The notes beneath the pieces are model-generated. The model did not search any database and had not been told where the DNA came from. It saw only the letters and a program-made list of their open reading frames with translations. Source: Exilibacterium tricleocarpae (GTDB lineage: Bacteria > Pseudomonadota > Gammaproteobacteria > Pseudomonadales > Cellvibrionaceae). From it: a stretch of DNA of 64,000 nucleotides. The DNA lies in the NCBI RefSeq assembly GCF_007004655.1, contig NZ_ML660091.1, positions 124,001-188,000 on the forward strand, read 5' to 3'. This document shows, piece after piece, positions 16,992 through 25,791 of this stretch; position 1 is the first letter of the stretch, and each line of letters opens with the position of its first letter. Both the position numbers and the translations under genes were made by a program.

Positions 16992-17687
16992 ATGAAGACA
17001 ATCGGCCTTCTGGGCGGCATGAGCTGGGAAAGTTCCGCTGTCTATTACCAGCTTATCAATGAAGGTGTGAAGGAATCACTGGGTGGGCTGCATTCTGCCA
17101 AGATTGCCATGGTCAGTGTCGATTTCGATTCCATAGAGCAACTACAGCATCGAGGCGATTGGGACGGCGCGGCAAAAATACTGATTGCTGCGGCGCGGCG
17201 CATTGAATCTGCGGGGGCGGACTTTCTGGTGATCTGCACAAATACCATGCATAAGGTAGCGCCCCAGATAGAAAGTGCGATTCAAATTCCGTTGTTGCAT
17301 ATAGCCGATGCAACGGCACAGGCGCTATCGGCCGCCGGGGTCAGCACGGTTGGCCTCCTCGGTACAGCGTTTACCATGGAGCAAGACTTCTATAAAGGTA
17401 GACTGGCAGATAACCACGGCCTCAATGTGCTTGTGCCGGGACAGGGCGACCGAGCGTTGGTTCACAAGGTGATTTACGAAGAGCTTTGTTTGGGTAAAGT
17501 TGAAAACCGTTCAAAAACGGAATATTTACGCATTGTTGAGGAACTGGCGGATCGAGGGGCCGAAGCAGTTATTCTCGGTTGCACTGAAATTGGTCTGTTG
17601 ATCAAACAGAGCGACAGCCACTTAAAACTGGTTGATACCACGCTTATTCATGCGCAAAAAGCCGTTGAGTATGCAATTGCCGTATAA
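16992..17687 (+). CDS. Aspartate/glutamate racemase family protein (YgeA-like)
   Basis: 231 aa: IGLLGGMSWESSAVYYQLIN at the N-terminus is a hallmark of the YgeA-type amino-acid racemases. The two catalytic cysteines are visible in VICTNTMHK (about residue 82) and ILGCTEIGLLI (about 195). The family interconverts L- and D-amino acids without a cofactor; YgeA itself favours homoserine and other non-canonical residues. The gene stands alone on the plus strand in a less GC-rich block that also holds the GyrI-like and two small membrane/secreted genes. No link to the abm pathway is evident. Broad-specificity racemase is the safest call. Confidence 0.88.
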   Translation: MKTIGLLGGMSWESSAVYYQLINEGVKESLGGLHSAKIAMVSVDFDSIEQLQHRGDWDGAAKILIAAARRIESAGADFLVICTNTMHKVAPQIESAIQIPLLHIADATAQALSAAGVSTVGLLGTAFTMEQDFYKGRLADNHGLNVLVPGQGDRALVHKVIYEELCLGKVENRSKTEYLRIVEELADRGAEAVILGCTEIGLLIKQSDSHLKLVDTTLIHAQKAVEYAIAV

Positions 17688-17740
17688 TCGGTTGCTGTTT
17701 TTCTAACAGGTGCTTTTTATAAAGCCATATCTGCTATTGG

Positions 17741-17770
17741 TAAGCCGTTGCGGTTGCGTCGCACGGCTTA
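17741..17770 (+). other. Hairpin before the GyrI-like gene
   Basis: TAAGCCGT pairs with ACGGCTTA, with an inner GCG/CGC pair, giving an interrupted stem about 20 bp before the next start. It has no T-run, so a 5'-UTR structure is as likely as a terminator. Confidence 0.35.
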
Positions 17771-17789
17771 AGTATGGAGACGGTATTGA

Positions 17790-18398
17790 ATGTCAAAAAT
17801 TGACTACAAAAAAGAACTGAAAGAACTGTACAGGCCTTCAGCCAAGCAAGTGGTAGAAGTACATGTGCCGGCGATGAACTTCTTAATGGTTGACGGCAAG
17901 GGCGAACCCGGCTCGAAAGACTATACGGACGCTGTGGCGGCGCTCTTTTCAGTAGCCTACACGTTGAAGTTTATGATCAAGCAAGGTGAGCAGGCCATAG
18001 ACTACGGCGTCTTGCCGCTCGAGGGGCTCTGGTGGGCTGAGGATATGTCGGATTTTGTCAAGGGGAATAAGTCGAACTGGATATGGAAGCTGATGATAAT
18101 GCAACCGGAGTTGATCACCGACAAGCTGGTGCAAACGGCCGCTAGCCAAGTGGCGGAAAAGAAGGATCTTCCGGCGTTGGAGAAAGTTCGATTTGAATCT
18201 TTCTCAGAGGGACGAGCCGCACAGACGCTGCATGTCGGTCCGTTTTCGCAAGAGGGACCCACGGTAGAGCGAGTGCATGAGTTTATACGGGAAAGTGGCG
18301 CAGAGTTGGCGGGCAAGCACCACGAGATTTACCTGACCGATATCCGCCGGGCGGCGCCGGAAAACTGGAAGACGGTGATCAGGCAACCGATGTGCTAA
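17790..18398 (+). CDS. GyrI-like small-molecule-binding domain protein
   Basis: 202 aa: KIDYKKELKELYRPSAKQVV and VPAMNFLMVDGKGEPGSKDY at the N-terminus, and GLWWAEDMSDF near residue 78, are hallmarks of the stand-alone GyrI-like domain. The C-terminal half repeats the fold (RAAQTLHVGPFSQEGPTVER). Members bind hydrophobic small molecules and some hydrolyse xenobiotics. No DNA-binding domain is present, so it is not a transcription factor. It lies 100 bp after the racemase on the same strand. A role in chemical stress is inference. Confidence 0.85.
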   Translation: MSKIDYKKELKELYRPSAKQVVEVHVPAMNFLMVDGKGEPGSKDYTDAVAALFSVAYTLKFMIKQGEQAIDYGVLPLEGLWWAEDMSDFVKGNKSNWIWKLMIMQPELITDKLVQTAASQVAEKKDLPALEKVRFESFSEGRAAQTLHVGPFSQEGPTVERVHEFIRESGAELAGKHHEIYLTDIRRAAPENWKTVIRQPMC

Positions 18399-18525
18399 GC
18401 TTGGTCGCTCGGATAGCATTGTCCTGACACAAAATAACGGTGATGCCAGCCTACCAGATCGTTCGCCACTGTAATTAGGCAAGCGGCGGCTAAATCACCA
18501 CCCACTTTAGAAAGGAGTAAGCAGA

Positions 18526-18654
18526 ATGGATGTTTTTGGAATACTGGGTATGTCGCTGGGCACCATAGGGTTTATCTTTGCCTTACATGCCCTAAACAAG
18601 ATTTCTGCGCTGGAGAAGCAGCTCAGAGAACAAGGTGTTTTGGACAAGAGTTAG
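18526..18654 (+). CDS. 42-residue single-span membrane protein
   Basis: ATG 18526 follows a strong AAAGGAG at good spacing and reads 42 codons to TAG. The N-terminal half is one transmembrane helix (FGILGMSLGTIGFIFALHAL). The C-terminal half is charged and amphipathic (KISALEKQLREQGVLDK), able to form a short coiled coil. The Shine-Dalgarno and the clean helix-plus-tail layout argue that it is real. It lies between the GyrI-like gene and a small secreted protein. No family recognised. Confidence 0.6.
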   Translation: MDVFGILGMSLGTIGFIFALHALNKISALEKQLREQGVLDKS

Positions 18655-18762
18655 CACGCAAAGTGATAAACCTGCAAAGCCAGGTATATTCCAGGTATCT
18701 CGAGGTCAGATACGTGTCGTATCCGCCTGGCCATCTCCACAGTCTTACGGAGTGATGCAAAT

Positions 18763-19098
18763 ATGAAGAAGTTAATTTGGGTCTTTTTGCTGTTGTTACT
18801 TTCAAGTCGAGTGTTCGCCGGGAATACTTATACTATCCAGTCAAAGCTTTATCTTGAAGACCAATTACTCGGCGCCCCGGTGGTGCAACTGGGGGACAAT
18901 GAAAAGGCAGGTGTTTCTGTCAGCGGTACTTATGATTTTGAGGTGATACTCGCAGCAGAGGACTCAGGTGTGGTAAATATTACCTCGAACATCAGCCTTC
19001 GAGACAAAGTGTATCAACCTTCTATAACGATTGAGCCCGGAAACGAGGGCAGCGTACAAGTAGGTGATTTTAAATGGAGTCTATTCGTGCATAAGTAG
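18763..19098 (+). CDS. Small secreted protein of unknown function
   Basis: 111 aa with a clear Sec signal peptide (KKLIWVFLLLLLSSRVFAG, cleavage near residue 20). The mature part is beta-rich: alternating polar and hydrophobic residues, GTYDFEVILAAEDSGVVNI, ending GDFKWSLFVHK. No family, metal site or lipobox seen. It follows the 42-residue membrane protein by about 110 bp and faces the S51 peptidase gene convergently. A periplasmic beta-sandwich domain is plausible but unproven. Confidence 0.7.
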   Translation: MKKLIWVFLLLLLSSRVFAGNTYTIQSKLYLEDQLLGAPVVQLGDNEKAGVSVSGTYDFEVILAAEDSGVVNITSNISLRDKVYQPSITIEPGNEGSVQVGDFKWSLFVHK

Positions 19099-19167
19099 AC
19101 ATCAGCACGTTATTGGGTCGGAGTGCTGCACCGCGCTGCCGCAGGTATTACTGTACGCTAGTCGCGT

Positions 19168-19875
19168 CTAATGCAGCGGAGCCTCTGCCTGTCCCGTTTT
19201 CGGACAGATCAGTCCATGGGTCAACTGCCCCTCTTTGCAGGTGAACTCTGCCAGGTCGTAGCGCACGGGTTCCACGGTGTGATCAGGGTGGTACACCACG
19301 CCTGCGCCGGTGGGAATACCGATGCCCTGTTCAAATCCCTCTCTCAAGGTCAGCGTTTTCTTCAGATTGCGCCAATCGGTTTGTTCAGCATGTACATCGA
19401 CAATAAACGGTAATATCTGAAAGGTGTCCAGCACATAGTCTTTCCCGCGAGCGTCTGTCTGCATTGCGCAGGTGCCCAACTGTACCGCGCCGGCCGACAC
19501 GCCGATCAAAACCGCGCCCTCGCTGTAGCGCCGTTGTACGATTTCCTTTATACCGGTCTCCACAAAGACATCCCAGCCCGTTTTGACATCGCCGCCCGCC
19601 AGTAAAATAACGTCCGCCGCTTCGAGTTTTTGTCGATCCGCATCGGAGAAGTCGGCACGAATCATATGGCAGTGCTGAATACCGATCCCCTCCATGGCGG
19701 CGACAAATATTTCATAGAACACCTCTTGATCGCCATTGGCGGCACCGATATAGGCTGCACTCGGTTCGGCAGCGTCGACGAACTTCAGCAGCGAGCGCAA
19801 AAACAACGTGTCGTTGTGTTTCCAAAACAACAGCTGGCTGTCGGCCAGAAGATAGATCGGATTGAAGCTGCTCAT
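19168..19875 (-). CDS. Peptidase S51 / cyanophycinase-like hydrolase
   Basis: 235 aa: VILLAGGDVKTGWDVF near residue 92 and LIGVSAGAVQLGT near 123-135 form the S51 signature, with the nucleophile Ser in GVSAGA (about residue 127). A His downstream in FIVDVHAEQTDW may complete the site. Relatives include dipeptidase E (Asp-Xaa peptides) and cyanophycinase (Asp-Arg polymer). The gene starts two bases after the MarR gene, so the two are cotranscribed. Its substrate could be an amide or peptide conjugate linked to the aromatic pathway, but it may equally be unrelated. Confidence 0.82.
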   Translation of the reverse strand: MSSFNPIYLLADSQLLFWKHNDTLFLRSLLKFVDAAEPSAAYIGAANGDQEVFYEIFVAAMEGIGIQHCHMIRADFSDADRQKLEAADVILLAGGDVKTGWDVFVETGIKEIVQRRYSEGAVLIGVSAGAVQLGTCAMQTDARGKDYVLDTFQILPFIVDVHAEQTDWRNLKKTLTLREGFEQGIGIPTGAGVVYHPDHTVEPVRYDLAEFTCKEGQLTHGLICPKTGQAEAPLH

Positions 19876-19877
19876 AG

Positions 19878-20363
19878 TCAGGAGGTTTCCTCAATACCGG
19901 CTTTCAACGCGCTGTTCACGGTGAGTAACAGCTCCAGTAACTGATGGCCGTGTTCCCGGTCCAGGTTGCCCAGCAGCAGGCCGGCCCAGTTGGCATGGGC
20001 AGCCGCCATTTCATGGAACAGGGCCCGGCCTTTATCGGTCAGGCCCACCTGGATCATGCGCCGGTCCTCCGGACTGGCGCGGCGGCTGAGCAGCCCTTCG
20101 ACAATCATGCGGTCGATCAGGCGGGTAATATTGCCTTTGGAGGCAATCAGCTGGGCTGCCAGCTTGCCCATCGGCAGCCACTGCGGATCGTAGCGCTGCA
20201 ACTGGGACATCACGTCGAAACGGGACAGGCTCTGCTTGAAGTTCCTCTGAAAGCGGGCCTCCATCTCCTGCTCCATGGCTTTGGAGCTTTTTGCCAGTTG
20301 CAACCACAGCTTGAGATAGAGATTGTCCGTATCATCTGCGGCTGGGTCTTCGAGGCTCTGCAT
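19878..20363 (-). CDS. MarR-family regulator next to the aminobenzoyl-CoA monooxygenase
   Basis: 161 aa with a winged-helix core: LSRFDVMSQLQRYDP (about residues 46-60), MGKLAAQLIASKGNITRLID (recognition helix), and the wing RRASPEDRRMIQVGLTDKGR, a typical MarR D-x-R-D/E-R-R pattern. It is divergent from the monooxygenase gene, with 192 bp between, which holds a perfect palindrome at 20444-20464. MarR repressors of aromatic-CoA pathways usually respond to the CoA thioester, so this protein probably represses the pathway until 2-aminobenzoyl-CoA or a relative appears. The effector is inference. Confidence 0.88.
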   Translation of the reverse strand: MQSLEDPAADDTDNLYLKLWLQLAKSSKAMEQEMEARFQRNFKQSLSRFDVMSQLQRYDPQWLPMGKLAAQLIASKGNITRLIDRMIVEGLLSRRASPEDRRMIQVGLTDKGRALFHEMAAAHANWAGLLLGNLDREHGHQLLELLLTVNSALKAGIEETS

Positions 20364-20443
20364 AGGGTGTCGATCCGGTTACTGGACTGGCGGCTATTGT
20401 AGCGCAAAGGCCACAGCCGTTTGATGGGTTATAAGCGTCTCCG

Positions 20444-20464
20444 TATATGCATTTATTGCATATA
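20444..20464. promoter_or_regulatory. Candidate MarR operator TATATGCA-N5-TGCATATA
   Basis: Perfect 8-bp arms with a 5-bp spacer (TTTAT), a good size for MarR, in the divergent MarR/monooxygenase promoter region. An AT-rich stretch after it (20470-20515) could hold the monooxygenase -10 region. Confidence 0.65.
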
Positions 20465-20555
20465 AATCACCGCATGTATCAAATATAAATATATTACGCG
20501 TAAAATAAAACCCGGTAAGATAATCCGCTGACAACAACGCGGTGAGGATATCCCC

Positions 20556-22904
20556 ATGAAGATAACGGTAATCGGCGGTGGGCCCGGCGGTCTGTACTTT
20601 GCGCTCTTGACCAAAAAGGCACGACCCGCCTGGGAGATTGAGGTCTTCGAGCAAAACCGCGCCGACGATACCTTCGGTTTTGGCGTGGTATTCTCCGATG
20701 AAACCCTGGGCGAGTTCCTGTCTCGCGATCCGCAGTCCTACGAGCGTATTCGCGACGACTTCGCGTATTGGGACGATATCGTTATCCGCTACAAGGGCGA
20801 AGAGATTCGCTGCGAGGGCAACGGCTTTTGCGGCACTTCCCGCGTGCGCCTGCTGCTACTGCTGCAGGAGCGCTGCCGGGAGGTCGGGGTCAAACTCAAC
20901 TTCGAGGCGCGCATCGAGGTGGCGGAGCTGGAAACCCGCTTTGCGGATTCCGATATTATCCTGGCTGCCGATGGCATTGCCTCATCAATCCGCGAGTATT
21001 ACCAGGACTATTTCAAACCTTCCATTACCGTCAAGGCCAACCGTTTCTGTTGGATGGGATCGACGCGACCGCTGCAAGACTTCACTTACTTCTTCAAAGA
21101 GACCGAACACGGTTTGATCTGTGCCCACACTTACCAATACGAACCGGGTTTTTCCACCTGGGTTTTTGAAATGTCCGATGCCTGCTGGCAGGGCTGGGGC
21201 TTTGAAGCGTTCGACGAGGAAGGCTCGAAACAAAAACTCGCGGCCATTTTTGCCGCCGAGTTGGAGGGCCACCCGCTGATTTTAAATCGCTCGATGTGGC
21301 GGCAGTTCCCGCGTATTTTTTGCAATAACTGGTATCACAAAAATATCGCCATACTCGGCGACGCCAAAGCCTCGGCTCATTTTTCTATCGGCTCCGGCAC
21401 CAAGCTGGCGATGGAGTGCGCGATCGGTCTGCACGACGCGGTGATCGAGCGCGGTGAAGAGAGTGTCGAGGCGGCCTTTCGCCGATACGACGAGTTGCGC
21501 CGCGTGCCGGCACAAATTGTCCAGCACAACGCCGATGTCTCCCTGGCCTGGTTCGAACATATGGACCGCTCCTGGGATATGGAGCCGATGCAGTTTGCCA
21601 CTGTGGTTATGTGTCGCGCCAAGTCCGTGACCTACGACAACCTGATTTTGCGCGATCCCAAGTTTGTGGAAAAAGCCGATACCGAATGGTACGAGCGCTA
21701 CTACCGCGAGACCGGCTACGATTACCGCGACAGTCGCCCGACCCCCATGTTCACCAAGTTCAAACTGCGCGATATGGAATTGCGCAACCGGGTAGTGATG
21801 TCGCCGATGGCGCAGTACAGTGCCACCAGAGACGGCGATCTCACCGACTGGCACCTGGTGCACTACGCCGGGCACGCCAAAGGCGGCATGGGGTTGATCT
21901 ATACCGAGATGACCTGTCCGTCGCCACGGGCGCGCATCACCCTGGGTTGTCCGGGGCTGTGGAGCGATACCCAGGAAGAACAGTGGCGCCGCATCGTGGA
22001 TTTTGTCCACCGGCACACGGACACCAAAATATGTATGCAGCTCGGTCACTCCGGCCGCAAGGGCTCGACCCAGTTGGGCTGGGAAAAAATGGATTACCCG
22101 ATTGCCGAGGCGCAGGATAATTGGCCGCTTTGCTCGGCCTCGCCGCTGCCGTACTTTGAAGACACTTCTCAGGTTCCGGCGGCCCTGGATCGCGCCGGCA
22201 TGGACGGGATAATCGGCGACTTCCGCGCCGCTGCGCAGCGGGCCGACCGGGCCGGTTTTGATATGCTGGAGCTGCACTGTGCCCACGGCTATCTGCTGGC
22301 CTCTTTCCTGTCACCGCTGACCAACCAGCGCACAGACGAATTCGGCGGCAGTGTCGAAAATCGCCTGCGTTTCCCGCTGCTGGTGTTTGCGGCCATGCGC
22401 GAAGTCTGGCCTGATCCCAAGCCGATGTCGGTGCGTATTTCCGCCACCGACTGGAAAGACGGCGGTATTACCGAGGCCGACACCTTTGCCATTGCCGATG
22501 CGTTTCGCGACGCCGGTTGCGACCTGATCGATGTCTCCGCCGGGCAGACAGTGCCCGATCAACAACCGGTCTATGGTCGCATGTTCCAGGTACAGTTCGC
22601 CGAGGCCATTCGCAATGTGCGCAAGATGGCGACCATGACGGTGGGCAGCATCACCGACGCCGGACAAATCAATACCATCCTGCACACCCGCCGCGCCGAC
22701 CTGGTAGCAGTGGGGCGGCCGCACCTTTGGAATCCGTATTTTACCCGTCAGGCGGCCGCCAGTTATGGTGTCGAGGTGGAGCAGGGTTGGGAGAAACCCT
22801 ACCTCGCCGGGCAGCAGCAGGCTTACAGTGTCTTGGGCAAGGCCCGCGAGGCGCAACTGGATTTACAGAAAAAAGCCAAGCCATTGCGGCATTATAAAGA
22901 TTAA
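20556..22904 (+). CDS. abmA: 2-aminobenzoyl-CoA (or salicylyl-CoA) monooxygenase/reductase, bifunctional
   Basis: 782 aa fusion. Residues 1 to about 380 form a class A flavin monooxygenase: GGGPGGLYFAL near residues 8-18 (FAD binding), DTFGFGVVFSDETLG, and ILGDAKASAHFSIGSGTKLA. From about residue 395 an old-yellow-enzyme domain follows (FTKFKLRDMELRNRVVMSPM, a GLIYTEMTCPSP strand, ELHCAHGYLLASFLSPLTNQ, RTDEFGGSVENR, VAVGRPHLWNP). This architecture is that of 2-aminobenzoyl-CoA monooxygenase/reductase, which hydroxylates and then reduces (dearomatises) the ring of the CoA thioester; salicylyl-CoA 5-hydroxylases are close relatives. GAGG stands eight bases before the ATG. RidA, acyl-CoA dehydrogenase, hydratase-fold and SDR genes 5-9 kb away favour the aminobenzoate role. 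No aryl-CoA ligase is in the window. Confidence 0.85.
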   Translation: MKITVIGGGPGGLYFALLTKKARPAWEIEVFEQNRADDTFGFGVVFSDETLGEFLSRDPQSYERIRDDFAYWDDIVIRYKGEEIRCEGNGFCGTSRVRLLLLLQERCREVGVKLNFEARIEVAELETRFADSDIILAADGIASSIREYYQDYFKPSITVKANRFCWMGSTRPLQDFTYFFKETEHGLICAHTYQYEPGFSTWVFEMSDACWQGWGFEAFDEEGSKQKLAAIFAAELEGHPLILNRSMWRQFPRIFCNNWYHKNIAILGDAKASAHFSIGSGTKLAMECAIGLHDAVIERGEESVEAAFRRYDELRRVPAQIVQHNADVSLAWFEHMDRSWDMEPMQFATVVMCRAKSVTYDNLILRDPKFVEKADTEWYERYYRETGYDYRDSRPTPMFTKFKLRDMELRNRVVMSPMAQYSATRDGDLTDWHLVHYAGHAKGGMGLIYTEMTCPSPRARITLGCPGLWSDTQEEQWRRIVDFVHRHTDTKICMQLGHSGRKGSTQLGWEKMDYPIAEAQDNWPLCSASPLPYFEDTSQVPAALDRAGMDGIIGDFRAAAQRADRAGFDMLELHCAHGYLLASFLSPLTNQRTDEFGGSVENRLRFPLLVFAAMREVWPDPKPMSVRISATDWKDGGITEADTFAIADAFRDAGCDLIDVSAGQTVPDQQPVYGRMFQVQFAEAIRNVRKMATMTVGSITDAGQINTILHTRRADLVAVGRPHLWNPYFTRQAAASYGVEVEQGWEKPYLAGQQQAYSVLGKAREAQLDLQKKAKPLRHYKD

Positions 22905-23082
22905 GACACCAGCTTTACCTGGCCTTGGCGGGCAAAGTGGATGGCCGGCCAACATAATGTCCAAAGCGTACCGGCGGCGCTCGGGCAGCAGGCCGTGAGA
23001 AGCTGACCCAGATCAACACCGCCGCGGCCCGGTGCCGTTAGACTGCCGCGAGTCAATGGTTGTCGATACGGCAGGTCTTACT

Positions 23083-24183
23083 ATGATTACCACCTCCATT
23101 TTTCCCGGGCGTTACGTCCAGGGCGACCAGGCGCTTGACGTCCTGGCTGAAGAAGCTAAAACCCTCGGCGAGCGGGCGGTTGTTATCGCCGACAAATTCG
23201 TCGTCGATCATTTGCAGGATACGCTGAAGCAGGCACTGGCGGATCGCCTGGAATTTCATATTGAAGCTTTCGGCGGCGAATGCAGCGACAGTGAAATTGA
23301 GCGCCTCGGCGCACTGGTGCGGGAACAGCAGGCAGATATTGTGATCGGCGTCGGCGGCGGCAAAACCCTGGATACCGCCAAGGCCGTGGCTTACTACCAG
23401 CGCCAGCGAGTGCTTATCGCGCCCACCCTGGCCTCCACCGATGCGCCCTGTAGCGCCCTGTCGGTGATTTACAACGACGACGGCTCCTTTAATCGCTATC
23501 TGGTGCTGCCTCACAATCCCGATATCGTGTTGGTGGATACCGCTATCGTGGCCGCAGCGCCGGTGAGGCTGCTGGTCGCCGGTATGGGTGATGCGTTTGC
23601 CACCTGGTTTGAAGCGGAGGACTGCCGTTTGAAGCGCGGTGCCAATATGACCGGCAGGGTCGGGCCGATGACGGCATACGCCCTGGCGCATCTGTGTCAC
23701 GAGACCCTGCTCGAGTACGGCACGCTGGCGAAACTGTCCTGCGAGGAGAATATTGTCACTCCGGCGCTGGAGCATATTGTCGAGGCCAACACCCTGTTGA
23801 GCGGGCTCGGTTTCGAAAGTGGCGGACTGGCCGCCGCCCATGCCATCCACAACGGCCTGACCACACTCGAGGGGACTCACAGCTATTGGCACGGCGAAAA
23901 AGTGGCGATAGGTATTCAGGCGATGATGTTCCTGGCCGACAAGTCCAGCGACACGATCGACCTGGTATACGATTTCTCCGAATCGATCGGTCTGCCGACT
24001 ACACTGGGGGATATCGGCTTACCGGAGGCCAGTGATACGGACCTGCTGCGGGTCGCAGAAACGGCCTGTGCCGAGGGCGAAACCATCCACAACGAGCCGG
24101 TGGAGGTCACCCCGCGGCGGGTGTTGCACGCCATCAAGGCCGCCGACGCGGAGGGCAGACGGCGTAAGAAACGTGCCGATTAG
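23083..24183 (+). CDS. gldA: Glycerol dehydrogenase (iron-containing ADH superfamily)
   Basis: 366 aa from ATG 23083, matching E. coli GldA in length and start (ITTSIFPGRYVQGDQALDVL). The upstream frame to 23032 adds 17 non-family residues. Signatures: IVIGVGGGKTLDTAKAVAYY near 100 (NAD binding), LIAPTLASTDAPCSALSVIY near 120, and metal ligands Asp in GMGDAFATWFEAED, His in GLAAAHAIHNGLTTLEG and His in YWHGEKVAIG. It oxidises glycerol to dihydroxyacetone with NAD, and family members take other diols and hydroxyketones. It lies 180 bp after the monooxygenase on the same strand; a link to that pathway is not obvious. Confidence 0.9.
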   Translation: MITTSIFPGRYVQGDQALDVLAEEAKTLGERAVVIADKFVVDHLQDTLKQALADRLEFHIEAFGGECSDSEIERLGALVREQQADIVIGVGGGKTLDTAKAVAYYQRQRVLIAPTLASTDAPCSALSVIYNDDGSFNRYLVLPHNPDIVLVDTAIVAAAPVRLLVAGMGDAFATWFEAEDCRLKRGANMTGRVGPMTAYALAHLCHETLLEYGTLAKLSCEENIVTPALEHIVEANTLLSGLGFESGGLAAAHAIHNGLTTLEGTHSYWHGEKVAIGIQAMMFLADKSSDTIDLVYDFSESIGLPTTLGDIGLPEASDTDLLRVAETACAEGETIHNEPVEVTPRRVLHAIKAADAEGRRRKKRAD

Positions 24184-24500
24184 CTACAGATTTGGTATCA
24201 ATTAAAAGTTAGAAATTACATTAATTTTAGCTTTTAAGCTATTGATAAATAATGGTTTTATTTTATATTTATAGCGGTTTTCGATTTGTTCGCGATACGT
24301 CGGCCACTGTACTTGGCTTAGAGGCTGTTTTCTATCAAGGTTGGCAGGTGGCGCCACAGCTGTGCTCGCCGACACGCTTTTTCACCCCCTCCAGCACGGC
24401 ACTGGTCCGACCCCCGACCTGACCGTGCAGCCCACCTCGCGTTTAAGTGACGTACCATTTCCGCCCGCCGATTTTGATCTGATACGGGATTGGTGCGCCT

Positions 24501-24875
24501 GAAGCGTTGTTGACCGGCGCAGGCCTTCCCGCCAACGGCACCGAAACGCAGCAGGCGCCGCTGTACTGGGTCGCGCCCATGGAACCCGGCTACCGGCGCG
24601 ATGCGCCGTGACGACATTACTGCGACCGTTTTGGCGGGAGCGGGACGGCGTGTGCGCCCGATTGTCATTATGGTTGCCACCGTAGCCGTGGGGTTGGTGC
24701 CGATCATGTTTGGCACCGGCACCGGCACCGGCACCGGTGCAGAAGTTATGCAGCATATCGCGACGCCGATGATTGGCGGCGTTGCATCTACATTGGTATT
24801 GGCGCTGCTGGTGATTCCCGCCGTCTATTGGTTGTGGCGCACGCGGGGTATGGAAAACTGGGTGGCGCGGGGCTC
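24501..24875 (+). pseudogene. Fused remnant of a heavy-metal RND efflux operon (cusB start joined to cusA end)
   Basis: Frame 24501-24611 reads a CusB-like adaptor N-terminus (ETQQAPLYWVAPMEPGYRRD) and stops at 24609. From 24601 another frame reads RVRPIVIMVATVAVGLVPIM, then GAEVMQHIATPMIGGVASTL and LLVIPAVYWLWRTRG, which is the C-terminal transmembrane part of a CusA/CzcA pump. Everything between (adaptor body and about 900 residues of pump) is gone, so a large deletion fused the two ends. The usual GTGTGSEVM motif is expanded by a (GGCACC)4 tandem repeat at 24712-24735. The frame runs on to 25011 with non-family sequence. No functional product expected. Confidence 0.75.
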
Positions 24876-25011
24876 GGATGGAACGGGATTGTTGTTTCAG
24901 TCGCAGTCGACTGCGCCCTCAACCGAGCCGGGGTCCACGTTGGCACAGTCACCGGGACCTTCCTCGGTCACTGTGAATTGTAAAGCACAAAAATCCAATA
25001 AGTTTTTATGA

Positions 25012-25791
25012 TAAATTCGAGCGACTTAAAAGATATCAGAGTGTGAACTTGGAAATCGTTTTTAATTGGAAAATTATAATTAAGTAGTAAATTTCCGTGA
25101 ATATTTCGACAGTGTAACTTCCCTTTATTTTTTTTAAGTGTATTTAACTGTTTTTTTATGCGAAAAACAGGCGGGACCGATGCCATCGGTGTTTACACGA
25201 ACATAACCGGGAGGCCTTCCGCAAATATTTTTTGGCTAACCGCTATTTGTCAAAAGAGGGCAGCTGTCGGGGAGTCCATAGGGATGGGTTCATCGAGGGG
25301 ACGCCTAGTCCGTGTTTCCGAAAGCCCCATCCAGAGCCAGACCGGTCAAATGGCACAAAGCACCGGAGTTAGGCGCTTGAAGCGATTGTCATTGGTAACT
25401 GTCCTGCACAGCGCCACACAAACAGGTGGCGAAAAATCGATCAGTTATCTCTTTAGCGGTTTATCGATTAAAGATGTAAACCCTATTCATTGTCGATTCG
25501 GGTTTGTAACAAAAATCCAGTTCAGACTGGTGACAGGGCTCTTTGCCTGGGGTAGCAATCTCTGCAGCCAATTGGCAACCTGTGCGGATTGACATTTATC
25601 AACTTCAGCCCATTACTTTCGACCACTTAAAACGGCCGCCGTTGACGGCACAATCTCAACCTGTCGTATCTTCCCGGTGAACTTTCCTGATAAACTCAGC
25701 TCTTATCTTTAATCACTTTTCCCAGTCAGTTCCAAGCTTAGGAGTACGAAAATATGCCCCTACGAGTCAGGGTAATATCGGGCGCGTACAG
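25012..25791. other. AT-rich gene-free stretch before the RND pump
   Basis: Apart from the hairpin repeat copy at 25271-25355 there is no credible gene. 25012-25160 is very AT-rich. 25600-25790 presumably holds the promoter of the efflux operon, but no confident -35/-10 pair can be named. Confidence 0.5.
25271..25355. repeat. Dispersed hairpin repeat, copy 3 (half copy)
   Basis: In reverse orientation to copy 1: GGGATGGGTTCA, GTGTTTCCGAAAGCCCCATC, then GAGCCAGACCGGTCAAATGGCAC. Only one arm of the long stem is present, with extra bases between the two blocks, so this is a degraded half element. Confidence 0.65.
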
